DNA of 21,777 bases from Alphaproteobacteria bacterium (GTDB taxonomy: Bacteria; Pseudomonadota; Alphaproteobacteria; RF32; UBA3637). Under the pieces are notes generated by a model that had not been told where the DNA came from, made no database searches, and saw nothing but the letters and a program-made list of their open reading frames with translations. Both the position numbers and the translations under genes were made by a program. This document shows, piece by piece, positions 13,477-20,876 of this stretch; positions within the stretch are counted from its first letter, which is position 1; each line of letters begins with the position of its first letter. The stretch lies in NCBI GenBank assembly GCA_017632555.1, contig JAGBRF010000151.1, forward strand, positions 1 through 21,777, given 5' to 3'.

Positions 13477-15380
13477 GCCAATTAGTCAATCACAAAACCA
13501 ATTTTACGTCCGGTGCCGTTTCTATGGATTTATTGGGACGGACAGATTTGGCGGCGTATGACAACGGTGCTTTGGAATTGAAAAATATGTTTATCAGTCC
13601 TATCGGTGGTGTGGAAAGGCGTTCCGGTTTGCGTTATGTCGATACAATTGCTTCGGCGGTGCGGTTGATTTCTTTTACCTTTAACACCGAGCAAGTTTAT
13701 TTATGCGTTGTGGGTGATAAATTTATCCGTATCTATAAAAACGAAACATTGTTGCAAACGTTGGTTTCACCGTGGTTAGAGGAGGATATTCCTCAATTAC
13801 GTTGGACACAAAGCGCAGATACTTTGTTGTTGACGCACCCGGATTATGAACCCAAAGTTATGACCAGACAAAGTAATGAAAATTTTGTTTTATCACCTTG
13901 GACATTCGATACAGATACTGTCGGCCATAAATTTTGCCCGTATGAAAAGTTCGATACAACAGGTATTAAAATGAGTGCTCAAAGCAATGGTGTAAATATC
14001 ACATTGACAACCGATGCTGCTTTTTTCCAAAACGGACATGTCGGCGTGCATTTCAAAGTTGACGGTGGCGACTTTGTTGTCGTCAGTATCGTTGATTCAA
14101 CGCATGCAACGGCCGATCAAATTCAGGCAGCACAAAGTTCTGCTTTGACATTGGATTGGTTGGAAGAAGCTTTTTCATCAGTGCACGGATACCCCGTTTG
14201 TGTGACGTTTTATCAAGGGCGTTTGGTCATCGGCGGTTCACGTGATTTGCCCAATAAATTATGGTTTTCGAAAAGCTTTGCAATTATGAATTTTGACACG
14301 GGAACGGGGTTAGATGATGAAGCTATCGGTTTCAGTTTGTTGTCCGATCAAGTCAATGCAATTTGCGGTTTAATGCCCGGACGACATTTGCAAGTTTTCA
14401 CTTCCGGTTCGGAATGGATGGTTTCGGGCGAACCTTTAACCCCGCAAAGCATTCAATTAAAACGTCAAACACGGGTGGGTTCACCAACTTATCGTTTTGT
14501 TCCGCCGGTTGATGTTTCCGGCGCAACGTTGTTTGTTTCCGAAAACGGACATGAAGTTCGGGAATTTTTGTTTGCTGATTTGGAACAAGCTTATCAGGCC
14601 AAAAATGTTTCTTTGCTGTCCGGTCATTTGATTCAAAAACCGACAGATATGGATTATGATCCCGAACGCCGTTTGGTTTATGTTATTATGGAAGACGGGC
14701 AAATGGCGACTTTGACCAATTATCGTTCGGAAGATGTTTTGGCATGGAGTATGCACGAAACGGCCGGGCAATTTTTATCGGTTTGTGTTGTCGGAAAAGA
14801 TGTTTATTTTTTAATCAAGCGTGGAAACAATGTTTATTTGGAAACGTTTGATGATGAAGTTTTGACCGATTGTGCTTTTTTGGGCGAAGATACAACGGCA
14901 CATACAACATGGACGGGACTGACACCTTTGGTCGGACAAGAAGTCCAAATAATCGCAGACGGACAAGTCGAAGAAAGTATAGAACTTTCTTCATCTTCCA
15001 TTACTTTACCCAAGGCCGTTAAACGATTGGAAGTCGGATTACCTTATACACATACGGTAGTTCCTTTACCGCCCGTTGCGGCATCTTCCATGGGAAATAT
15101 GCCATTAAAGGCGGTCAGGTTGATTGAAGCGCGTTTTAAGGTAATCAACACCGCATCGTTAAAGTTGGATATAGGAAACGGCTATACGGAATTTTTGATC
15201 AAAAAAATGAATAATGATTACGTTTTGGATTCCGTAAAAGAAAGACAAACACAAGATGTTTGTGTTCATGCTTTGGGTTGGGTGCGTAATTGCATGACAC
15301 CGCTTTGGAAAATACAAAGCGATATTCCGTTGCCGTGCAAAATTGTTTCAGTAACATCAATTATGAAAGTGAGTGAATAA
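13473..15380 (+). CDS. Tail tubular protein B (T7 gp12-like tail nozzle)
   Basis: A 635-residue nozzle protein of the short, non-contractile tail. The N-terminus, with KTNFTSGAVSMDLLGRTDLAAYDNGALELKNMF then PIGGVERRSGLRYV, is diagnostic. The middle contains VCVTFYQGRLVIGG, the strand pattern of the family's propeller-like domain. Length is somewhat below T7 gp12 (~794). It is the last recognisable tail component; no fibre or ejection protein follows, so either the nozzle itself or an unlinked gene would have to mediate receptor contact. Confidence 0.9.
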   Translation: MSQLVNHKTNFTSGAVSMDLLGRTDLAAYDNGALELKNMFISPIGGVERRSGLRYVDTIASAVRLISFTFNTEQVYLCVVGDKFIRIYKNETLLQTLVSPWLEEDIPQLRWTQSADTLLLTHPDYEPKVMTRQSNENFVLSPWTFDTDTVGHKFCPYEKFDTTGIKMSAQSNGVNITLTTDAAFFQNGHVGVHFKVDGGDFVVVSIVDSTHATADQIQAAQSSALTLDWLEEAFSSVHGYPVCVTFYQGRLVIGGSRDLPNKLWFSKSFAIMNFDTGTGLDDEAIGFSLLSDQVNAICGLMPGRHLQVFTSGSEWMVSGEPLTPQSIQLKRQTRVGSPTYRFVPPVDVSGATLFVSENGHEVREFLFADLEQAYQAKNVSLLSGHLIQKPTDMDYDPERRLVYVIMEDGQMATLTNYRSEDVLAWSMHETAGQFLSVCVVGKDVYFLIKRGNNVYLETFDDEVLTDCAFLGEDTTAHTTWTGLTPLVGQEVQIIADGQVEESIELSSSSITLPKAVKRLEVGLPYTHTVVPLPPVAASSMGNMPLKAVRLIEARFKVINTASLKLDIGNGYTEFLIKKMNNDYVLDSVKERQTQDVCVHALGWVRNCMTPLWKIQSDIPLPCKIVSVTSIMKVSE

Positions 15381-15381
15381 A

Positions 15382-15714
15382 ATGGCATCAATATCTTCAA
15401 ATTTAGGCGGATTGCTTTATGAAACATTGACCGGAGAACAAAAGAAAGAATTAAAGAATGAAAAAAGAAATGCTTTGTTGGAACAGCAAAACAATATTCA
15501 AAATTATAAAAAGAAATTGGGTTCTTATCGGGCAAAGATGGCTTCTCAGGGAATAGCCGGAATGTCCGATGGCGTTCAAAACGGATTACAGGAAGAAACG
15601 TTAAACGCTAATGCGTCAATTGCTCAAAAGTTAAATCAAAAAATTAAAGATTATCAAAACACTATGCGCCGCAGGACGTTGTTGAGCTTGGGATTTAATG
15701 TCGCCGCCAGTTGA
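15382..15714 (+). CDS. Small putative internal virion protein (gp14-like)
   Basis: A 110-residue helical, Gln/Asn/Lys-rich protein directly after the tail nozzle gene, the T7 gp13/gp14 position. A segment RAKMASQGIAGMSDGVQ resembles a motif I associate with small internal core or ejection proteins of podoviruses, and is flanked by coiled-coil-like helices. There is no transmembrane signal except a weakly hydrophobic C-terminus (LLSLGFNVAAS). The ATG is 1 base after the upstream stop; the alternative GTG start would overlap the upstream gene by 8 bases. The assignment is from position and helical pattern. Confidence 0.6.
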   Translation: MASISSNLGGLLYETLTGEQKKELKNEKRNALLEQQNNIQNYKKKLGSYRAKMASQGIAGMSDGVQNGLQEETLNANASIAQKLNQKIKDYQNTMRRRTLLSLGFNVAAS

Positions 15715-15728
15715 TAAGGGGAAAGGAA

Positions 15729-16010
15729 ATGACACAGGAAAAAATACGCAAGACGAAGGATTTTTTCTTGGATGCTTTACCCGAAAAATTGGTGTCCGTA
15801 CTCCAAGAGTACAACGACTTTACCGCGCAACCGGCTCCATTGGACCCAAAGTCCTTTGGAGCCTACCATACAGCATGCAAAAATGCGCTTTCACACATGG
15901 TGTTGTTGATAAAAATGTTGCAATTACTTGATGGGGATAATCAAGACGACAATTCAAACGATTGGTTGAAAAAAGCAAAATTGGCAATGGAAGAAACAGA
16001 AGATGAATAA
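15729..16010 (+). CDS. Putative small terminase subunit
   Basis: A 93-residue acidic protein immediately before the large terminase gene, with which it overlaps by 8 bases. It has a helical core (KTKDFFLDALPEKLVSVLQEY and HTACKNALSHMVLLIKMLQLL) and an acidic C-terminus. T7 and related phages encode the small subunit, which recognises DNA and stimulates the ATPase, directly before the large one. No helix-turn-helix is obvious, so the function is positional. GGGGAAAGGA decides the ATG; an earlier in-frame start would overlap the preceding gene. Confidence 0.6.
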   Translation: MTQEKIRKTKDFFLDALPEKLVSVLQEYNDFTAQPAPLDPKSFGAYHTACKNALSHMVLLIKMLQLLDGDNQDDNSNDWLKKAKLAMEETEDE

Positions 16011-17460
16011 AGCAAAATTGGTGGAATTTTTGTGGATTTGGAATCAAATTCAAGGATTAAATGTCCCCAAACATCATAAAGATATTTGCAATTTTTTATC
16101 TGAAATTTTCGAAAATAAAAATCAAGCATTGTTGATGGCTTTTCGCAATTCCGGAAAATCAACATTGGTGGGTATTTTTTGTGCTTGGGTATTATACCAA
16201 AATCCCAATACACGTATTTTGATTATGTCGGCAGATTATGAATTGGCAAAAAAAATGGTGCGCAACATTAAACGTATTATTGAACATCACCCTTTGACAA
16301 AACACTTAAAGCCCAAACAGAAAGACCAGTGGGCTTCGGATCGTTTTACCGTTTTGCGTTCGCAAGAATTACGTGATCCGTCCGTTTTGGCACGCGGTAT
16401 CGGTGCAAACATTACCGGTTCACGTGCCGATTTGATTATTTGTGATGATGTGGAAGTTCCCAAAAATTGCGATACAATCGGCAAGCAAAAAGATTTGCGT
16501 GAAAAATTATCCGAATTGGATTTTGTTTTGGTGCCGAACGGGTTGATTCTTTATGTCGGAACACCGCATACAAAAGAAACAATTTACAACACGGACGATG
16601 ACGGATTTTTGAAAGGATTTTATTCTTTCCGTTTACCGATTACGGATGAAAACGGACAAAGCGCATGGCCGGAACGTTTTTCTGTGCAGAAAATTGAATC
16701 TATACGAAAAAGGGCAGGGCCTTTGAAATTTTTAAGCCAAATGCTTTTAAAGCCGGTCAGTTTGAAAGAAGGGCGATTAAATGCAAACGGTATAGTTTTT
16801 TATGATGAAGAATTAGTTTATCGCGAAACAAATAAAAATGCCGTTTTGTCCATAGGACCTTATCAAATGATATCAGCAAATGCTTGGTGGGATCCGGCGT
16901 TCGGCGTTGGCGAAAAAACGGATAACAGTGTGTTGGCGTGTGTTTTCTTTGATAAAGAAGGGCACGCTTTTTTACATGATATGCTTTATTTGAAAGCCGG
17001 TCAGGCGGATAAAGCCGCCGAAAGTCAATGTCATCAGGTGGCGGATTTGATTGAAAAATATCATTTGCCGCAAATTCGAATTGAAACGAACGGAATAGGC
17101 AAATTTTTGCCCGAACTATTAAAAAAAGTATTGCACGAACGACATATTGTTTGTGCTGTCTTGTCGGTAAATTCGCACGTTCCGAAATCCGTTCGCATAA
17201 CCGAAAGTATGGATGCGCGTTTGGCGAATAAATCGTTGTGGTTTCATAGACGAATAAAACAAACACATTTGATGGATGAAATGGCTATGTGGACACCGGG
17301 CTCAAGACAAATGCACGATGACGGATTAGACGCTTTGTCCGGTTGTTTGTTGTCCGAGCCGGTTCATTTGATCCGAAATTTTGGTTCATTTGAGCAACGC
17401 CCCGATTGGCGATATTCCAGCTCGTCAAATGCTTTTACGTTAGACGATATAAAATTTTAA
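16003..17460 (+). CDS. Large terminase subunit (ATPase and nuclease)
   Basis: A 485-residue DNA packaging motor that drives DNA through the portal and cuts concatemers. The Walker A motif is AFRNSGKST at about 46-54, Walker B is LIICDDVE at 144-151, and a coupling motif YVGTPHT is at about 184-190. The RNase H-like nuclease has acidic residues D297 (in WWDPAF), E361 (in IRIETNG) and D443 (in HDDGLDAL). The closest type is the T7 gp19 family, although shorter. All catalytic residues are intact, which argues against gene decay. It lies after the tail genes rather than at the head of the operon, as in T7 but unlike most siphophage and RcGTA clusters. Confidence 0.93.
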   Translation: MNKAKLVEFLWIWNQIQGLNVPKHHKDICNFLSEIFENKNQALLMAFRNSGKSTLVGIFCAWVLYQNPNTRILIMSADYELAKKMVRNIKRIIEHHPLTKHLKPKQKDQWASDRFTVLRSQELRDPSVLARGIGANITGSRADLIICDDVEVPKNCDTIGKQKDLREKLSELDFVLVPNGLILYVGTPHTKETIYNTDDDGFLKGFYSFRLPITDENGQSAWPERFSVQKIESIRKRAGPLKFLSQMLLKPVSLKEGRLNANGIVFYDEELVYRETNKNAVLSIGPYQMISANAWWDPAFGVGEKTDNSVLACVFFDKEGHAFLHDMLYLKAGQADKAAESQCHQVADLIEKYHLPQIRIETNGIGKFLPELLKKVLHERHIVCAVLSVNSHVPKSVRITESMDARLANKSLWFHRRIKQTHLMDEMAMWTPGSRQMHDDGLDALSGCLLSEPVHLIRNFGSFEQRPDWRYSSSSNAFTLDDIKF

Positions 17461-17473
17461 AAAGGAGATTAAA

Positions 17474-17896
17474 ATGAGTGAAAAATTTTTTGATGATACC
17501 GATATTTTTGCACGTACTTTGTATGGTGAAGCGCGCGGGGAAGGTTTAATCGGTATTGAAGCTGTGGCAAACGTGATTTTAAACCGGGTTGCTTTATCCA
17601 AACAACATGCTTTGTGGTGGGGTAAAACGATTTCGGAAGTTTGCTTAAAACCTTTTCAATTTTCGTGTTGGATACCATCAGATAAAAATTTTTATCGATT
17701 GATCCGTGTCACCGATGAAAACCCTGTTTTTCGTATGTGTCGGCGCGTGGCTATGCGTGCGTTAAACGGTGCTTTGCCGGATATGACGCATGGGGCAACA
17801 CATTACCATTCCAAAAAAGTCAATCCGTCATGGGCCAGACGTTTGACCCCCGTTTATGAATATGGCAACCATCTGTTTTACAGAGAGGTTTGCTGA
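17474..17896 (+). CDS. SleB/CwlJ-type cell wall hydrolase (endolysin)
   Basis: A 140-residue Hydrolase_2-family (PF07486) enzyme that cuts peptidoglycan glycan strands. YGEARGEG at 17-24 holds the catalytic Glu19, and QFSCW, RALNG and GATHYHS are conserved family motifs. It has no signal peptide or cell-wall-binding domain, so it needs a holin for access to the wall. AAAGGAG precedes the ATG. It is the likely endolysin and the first gene of the lysis group. Confidence 0.9.
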   Translation: MSEKFFDDTDIFARTLYGEARGEGLIGIEAVANVILNRVALSKQHALWWGKTISEVCLKPFQFSCWIPSDKNFYRLIRVTDENPVFRMCRRVAMRALNGALPDMTHGATHYHSKKVNPSWARRLTPVYEYGNHLFYREVC

Positions 17897-17897
17897 T

Positions 17898-18185
17898 ATG
17901 ACGGCTTTTGAAATGGAAATAGGCAAATTGATGGCACAATTTGACGGATTACAACAAAGATTGGACGATGTTCGCAAAGGTATGGAAAATACAAATAAAC
18001 AACTGATGAAATGGCACCAAGAGTTTGAAAACTTTGCCGGTGATATTATGGATAAAATGGAAAAACGATTTATTTTGCGTTCGGAAATAGCCCCCATAAA
18101 AGCGATGTTGTCCGTTATTGCCGTTGCGACCGTCAGTGCAATTTGCCTGACATTATCGGAATTATTTTTTAAACGTTTGTTTTAA
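17898..18185 (+). CDS. Coiled-coil protein with C-terminal membrane anchor
   Basis: A 95-residue protein, starting 1 base after the hydrolase stop. Residues 1-60 form a charged coiled-coil helix (KLMAQFDGLQQRLDDVRKGM and further heptads). Residues 68-90 are a single hydrophobic span, AMLSVIAVATVSAICLTLSEL, followed by a basic KRLF. This is the layout of several small phage holin or antiholin-like proteins and of membrane-tethered accessory proteins. The orientation (coil likely cytoplasmic) and partner are inferred. It is not a lipoprotein and not a two-component spanin. Confidence 0.65.
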   Translation: MTAFEMEIGKLMAQFDGLQQRLDDVRKGMENTNKQLMKWHQEFENFAGDIMDKMEKRFILRSEIAPIKAMLSVIAVATVSAICLTLSELFFKRLF

Positions 18186-18197
18186 AGGAGAATGAAA

Positions 18198-18383
18198 ATG
18201 AATTTTGTAATACACCTTGATGAAATTTTAATCGCAATTACTTCCGTTGTGACGGCCGCCAGCGCTATTTGCGCTTTAACGCCGACACCGAAAGATGACA
18301 ATTTTGTCGCAAAGATTCGAAGCGTTTTGAATGTTTTGGCTTTGAATGTCGGCAAGGTTAAACCCGCCACTGTATCATCATAA
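18198..18383 (+). CDS. Small single-span membrane protein, holin-like
   Basis: A 61-residue protein, one hydrophobic segment (residues about 7-27, EILIAITSVVTAASAICAL), then TPTPKDD and a hydrophobic helix VLNVLALNVGKVK. The final ALNVGK-type end is what I recall from small holin-like proteins in alphaproteobacterial prophages. The second of two ATGs is chosen because AAAGGAG sits 7 bases before it, while the first is only 1 base away. Last gene of the late operon; it may release the endolysin by making membrane lesions, though a structural role is possible. Confidence 0.6.
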   Translation: MNFVIHLDEILIAITSVVTAASAICALTPTPKDDNFVAKIRSVLNVLALNVGKVKPATVSS

Positions 18384-18400
18384 ACTTCCAACCTTAAAGC

Positions 18401-18429
18401 AAAAGGGACGCCTTAAAACGTCCCTTTTT
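18401..18429. terminator. Intrinsic terminator ending the late operon
   Basis: A 10-bp stem AAAAGGGACG/CGTCCCTTTT with an 8-base loop and five T residues. The symmetric A/T flanks make it usable for the convergent minus-strand genes as well. Confidence 0.82.
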
Positions 18430-18459
18430 CCCATCGTTCAACAAGGATGTAAGGAGGGA

Positions 18460-18675
18460 TTAATTAGTTGAGATGGGAACTTCTTCGTCAGCAAAGGACG
18501 TCATTGTAAAATAAATTTTACGGATTTCTTTTTCGGATAAATTTGAAATTTTCTTCGCAGCTGAAATCATTGTTTCCGTTGGAATGGCCGGCACGACAAT
18601 CAATCCTTCGTCACTTAAAGCCTGCAACATTTCCAAAGATTCTTCAATTCGATTTGACAGTTGTAAATCTTTCAT
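18460..18675 (-). CDS. Small hypothetical protein downstream of the XRE regulator
   Basis: A 71-residue soluble helical protein of unknown function. It begins MKDLQLSNRIEESLEMLQAL and has VVPAIPTETMISAAKKI, then LSEKEIRKIYF. The ATG is 9 bases after the regulator's stop, and a GGAAAAA stretch serves both, so the two genes are co-translated or at least co-transcribed. A small partner or modulator of the regulator is possible but not shown. Confidence 0.6.
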   Translation of the reverse strand: MKDLQLSNRIEESLEMLQALSDEGLIVVPAIPTETMISAAKKISNLSEKEIRKIYFTMTSFADEEVPISTN

Positions 18676-18684
18676 TGTTTTTTC

Positions 18685-19176
18685 CTAATCATTGTTTGTA
18701 TCTTCATCATCACCGTTTGGGAAAGCCATTGATCTGATTAAATCAAAAACTTTGTGTGCCATATTGCGATCGGGAATACGATAATAAGCGCGCATCAATT
18801 CCAATGTTTCACGGCGATTAAGCGGATCTTTATCGATTTGTTCGGCAATTTGAGCCAGTTTATCCGCAAAACCATCCGACGAACCGTTTTGTAAATGGCG
18901 CGGACTTAAATTTCCCGTTTCATCGGTAATGCCTTCATAAAACAGGGCAATAGGGGTTTCCAAAACCTGACTGATATCCCACAGACGACTTGCACCGATA
19001 CGATTTAATCCTTTTTCATATTTTTGAACTTGTTGGAAAGTCAGACCCAAAGCTTCGCCCAATTTTTCTTGGCTTAATCCTTTTAATGTGCGGTACATAC
19101 GAACACGATTTCCGACATGAATATCAACCGGATTGGGTTCATTACCTAAACGACCACGCAAAGATTTTTTTCTCAT
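18685..19176 (-). CDS. PraR-like XRE-family transcriptional regulator
   Basis: A 163-residue DNA-binding protein. The HTH at about residues 18-60 reads VGNRVRMYRTLKGLSQEKLG then FQQVQKYEKGLNRIGASRLW, which is close to the alphaproteobacterial PraR/SinR-like group. In Azorhizobium and Rhizobium PraR controls biofilm and surface genes. The C-terminal region has a family-typical ETLELMRAYYRI segment and an acidic end. AGGAG precedes the chosen ATG; the longer reading runs into the lnt gene. A dyad and TTGACA in its upstream region suggest autoregulation. The target genes here are not evident. Confidence 0.85.
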   Translation of the reverse strand: MRKKSLRGRLGNEPNPVDIHVGNRVRMYRTLKGLSQEKLGEALGLTFQQVQKYEKGLNRIGASRLWDISQVLETPIALFYEGITDETGNLSPRHLQNGSSDGFADKLAQIAEQIDKDPLNRRETLELMRAYYRIPDRNMAHKVFDLIRSMAFPNGDDEDTNND

Positions 19177-19197
19177 TCTTCTCTCCTGAAAAAAACA

Positions 19198-19216
19198 ACT
19201 AATACACCTATTTAGT
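19198..19216. promoter_or_regulatory. Dyad near the XRE promoter
   Basis: ACTAA and TTAGT arms with a 9-bp spacer lie just upstream of the regulator start, next to or over a candidate -10 region (TAAATA). This is a plausible autoregulatory operator. Confidence 0.4.
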
Positions 19217-19238
19217 ATTATTTTTTTATGCTTGTCAA
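19209..19238 (-). promoter_or_regulatory. Possible promoter of the XRE regulator
   Basis: A perfect TTGACA sits a few bases past the lnt stop codon. The best -10 candidates (TAAATA at 18 bp, CTAAAT at 17 bp) are weak, so strength is uncertain. It would allow transcription independent of lnt. Confidence 0.4.
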
Positions 19239-19241
19239 CTG

Positions 19242-20738
19242 CTAATTTGTTTTTTTGCGCTTTTTGTCCCAAAACAGCCCGAAAACAATGAACATGAAGC
19301 TTAAAATTAAAGGTATCTTATTTCCCATTCGTGCATAAATAGGTGTATTGTCCAATGCCTTGGGCAAAGGGCCGTCCAGCACGCCTTCGGTGTGCAAAGG
19401 TAATGATGACATAATTTCACCCCATGGATAAATGATTGCGCTGATACCCGAACCGGCAACGCGTACCAAAGGCAATCCTTCTTCCACAGCGCGCATTTGT
19501 GCCGCTGCCAAGTGTTGATAAGGACCGGCAGAAACGCCATACCACCCGTCATTTGTAAGGTTGATTAGCCATTGCGGGCGAACCGGTTGTCTTGTATCGA
19601 CAACTTGATGGGGGAAAATAACTTCATAGCAAACCAACATTCCCGCCGGTGGTGCGTGGGGAATAGCCAGTGTTTTTACGCCGTCACCTTCTTTTATGTC
19701 GGAAGCAATCGGAACGATTTTTTCAAAAGGCAATATTCCGCGTAAAGGTACATATTCACCAAAAGGTACTAAATGCGATTTATCATAAAAGCTGACGATT
19801 TCACCCATATCATCGATGACAAAAATGCTGTTGGCTAATTGTTTTTTCCCTTTATCTGCAATACGCAAAGAACCGGTAATCAAAGTGCCGTCTTGTTTGA
19901 CCGCAGATATGGTCATGGCGCGTGCTTGTTCGTCTGTATCCAAAGGATAGGGCGATGCTGTTTCGGACCAAAGAACATGCGTTATTTTTTCCTTTCCTTT
20001 ACTTTTGGAAAGTCGGATATGTTTTCTGAAATTTTCTTCCGCTTCGTTGGGATCCCACTTCAAAGTTTGTTCGATGTTGGGTTGAACCAAACGCAAATTG
20101 ACCGCCCAAACATAATCCGGATTCATTTCGTATAATCTTAAAAAACCAAACAAGCCGAACACGGCAAAGGTTAAAAAGTCAACCGAAGCCAACATATATT
20201 GCTTTTTATAAATCAGGTAAGGTATTGCAAACCAAACAATGCTGAATAACGAAAGACCGTATACGCCGATGACACTGACGGATTGTAATATCGGCAACCA
20301 AGCTACCCAAACCGAGCCGGTCAAGTTCCATGGAAAACCCGTGAAAATCCAACTGCGTATCCATTCAAAAACGGTTATCCAACCGGCAAAAACCAATATG
20401 CGTGCAAAATCGGAACTTGTTTTCCAGCATAACAATGCCGGCAATCCCCAAAATATACCGAACATTAAACCAAATCCCAACGGCACAACGGGAACCAACC
20501 AACCGAAAGCGCCATTGTCAATCAATAATGCGTGGACCAGCCAACACATACTGCTGGCACCGATACCGAACCCGAAGCAAAAACCATAAAAAAACAGTTG
20601 CCTTTTCTTTTCGGCTTTTGCAAAGAAAAAGAAAAACAAAGAGTATGTTAGAAACAACAACGGAATATATGAATAAGGGACAAAACCAAAGCCCGTCAAC
20701 AATCCCGCAATCAAACAAATCAAATAATTTTTTTTCAT
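19242..20738 (-). CDS. lnt: Apolipoprotein N-acyltransferase
   Basis: A 498-residue inner-membrane enzyme that adds the third acyl chain to the N-terminal Cys of diacylated lipoproteins so that Lol machinery can carry them outward. About eight N-terminal helices are followed by a nitrilase-fold domain from about residue 215. The catalytic triad is E259 (in WSETASPYP), K320 (in YDKSHLVPFGEY) and C370 (in VCYEVIFP), matching E. coli E267, K335 and C387. Additional conserved parts are LTNDGWYG and QHLAAAQMRAVEEGLPLVR. GGAAAG lies upstream of the ATG. It is downstream of its own promoter and read toward the XRE gene. It fits the lipoproteins seen in this window. Confidence 0.96.
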   Translation of the reverse strand: MKKNYLICLIAGLLTGFGFVPYSYIPLLFLTYSLFFFFFAKAEKKRQLFFYGFCFGFGIGASSMCWLVHALLIDNGAFGWLVPVVPLGFGLMFGIFWGLPALLCWKTSSDFARILVFAGWITVFEWIRSWIFTGFPWNLTGSVWVAWLPILQSVSVIGVYGLSLFSIVWFAIPYLIYKKQYMLASVDFLTFAVFGLFGFLRLYEMNPDYVWAVNLRLVQPNIEQTLKWDPNEAEENFRKHIRLSKSKGKEKITHVLWSETASPYPLDTDEQARAMTISAVKQDGTLITGSLRIADKGKKQLANSIFVIDDMGEIVSFYDKSHLVPFGEYVPLRGILPFEKIVPIASDIKEGDGVKTLAIPHAPPAGMLVCYEVIFPHQVVDTRQPVRPQWLINLTNDGWYGVSAGPYQHLAAAQMRAVEEGLPLVRVAGSGISAIIYPWGEIMSSLPLHTEGVLDGPLPKALDNTPIYARMGNKIPLILSFMFIVFGLFWDKKRKKTN

Positions 20739-20778
20739 TTTTTACGCTTTCCGATTACACGTTTTATTTATGCAACAT

Positions 20779-20806
20779 ATTATATTCATAAAATTTGCTT
20801 TTACAA
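20779..20806 (-). promoter_or_regulatory. lnt promoter
   Basis: On the minus strand TTGTAA and a perfect TATAAT are spaced by 16 bp, about 40 bases before the lnt ATG. It diverges from the promoter of the RNase H-like gene. Confidence 0.6.
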
Positions 20807-20817
20807 TTAAAAAAAAC

Positions 20818-20846
20818 TTGATTTTTTGTCAAAATTTTCTTATAAT
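20818..20846 (+). promoter_or_regulatory. Promoter of the RNase H-like gene
   Basis: TTGATT, 17-bp spacer, perfect TATAAT. The expected leader is about 25 bases. Confidence 0.7.
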
Positions 20847-20876
20847 AATGAAAACACCACATAAAAAGGCCCGAAA

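Larger units (their letters stand above)
7443..18430. mobile_element. Compact podovirus-like module: repressor, regulators, head, tail tube, packaging, lysis
   Basis: About 11 kb of phage-derived genes lie between two sets of host genes. The order portal, Bbp19-like, scaffold, capsid, tail tubular A, tail tubular B, small internal protein, small terminase, large terminase, lysis follows the T7 late-gene plan. No integrase, excisionase, primase, helicase, polymerase, Cro, large ejection protein or tail fibre is found. No duplicated attachment site was seen at the edges. It may be a reduced prophage or a domesticated particle-producing locus. Confidence 0.8.

Noticed and set aside
15698..15931. 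Open frame of 77 codons overlapping the putative small terminase gene
   Set aside because: It is in another frame, starts inside the preceding gene and has no ribosome site; the 93-residue frame couples to TerL.
7420..18430. Attachment-site direct repeats at the two edges of the phage-like module
   Set aside because: Both edges contain terminator hairpins that look alike (runs of A, G and T) but share no exact repeat longer than a few bases, and no integrase is present.
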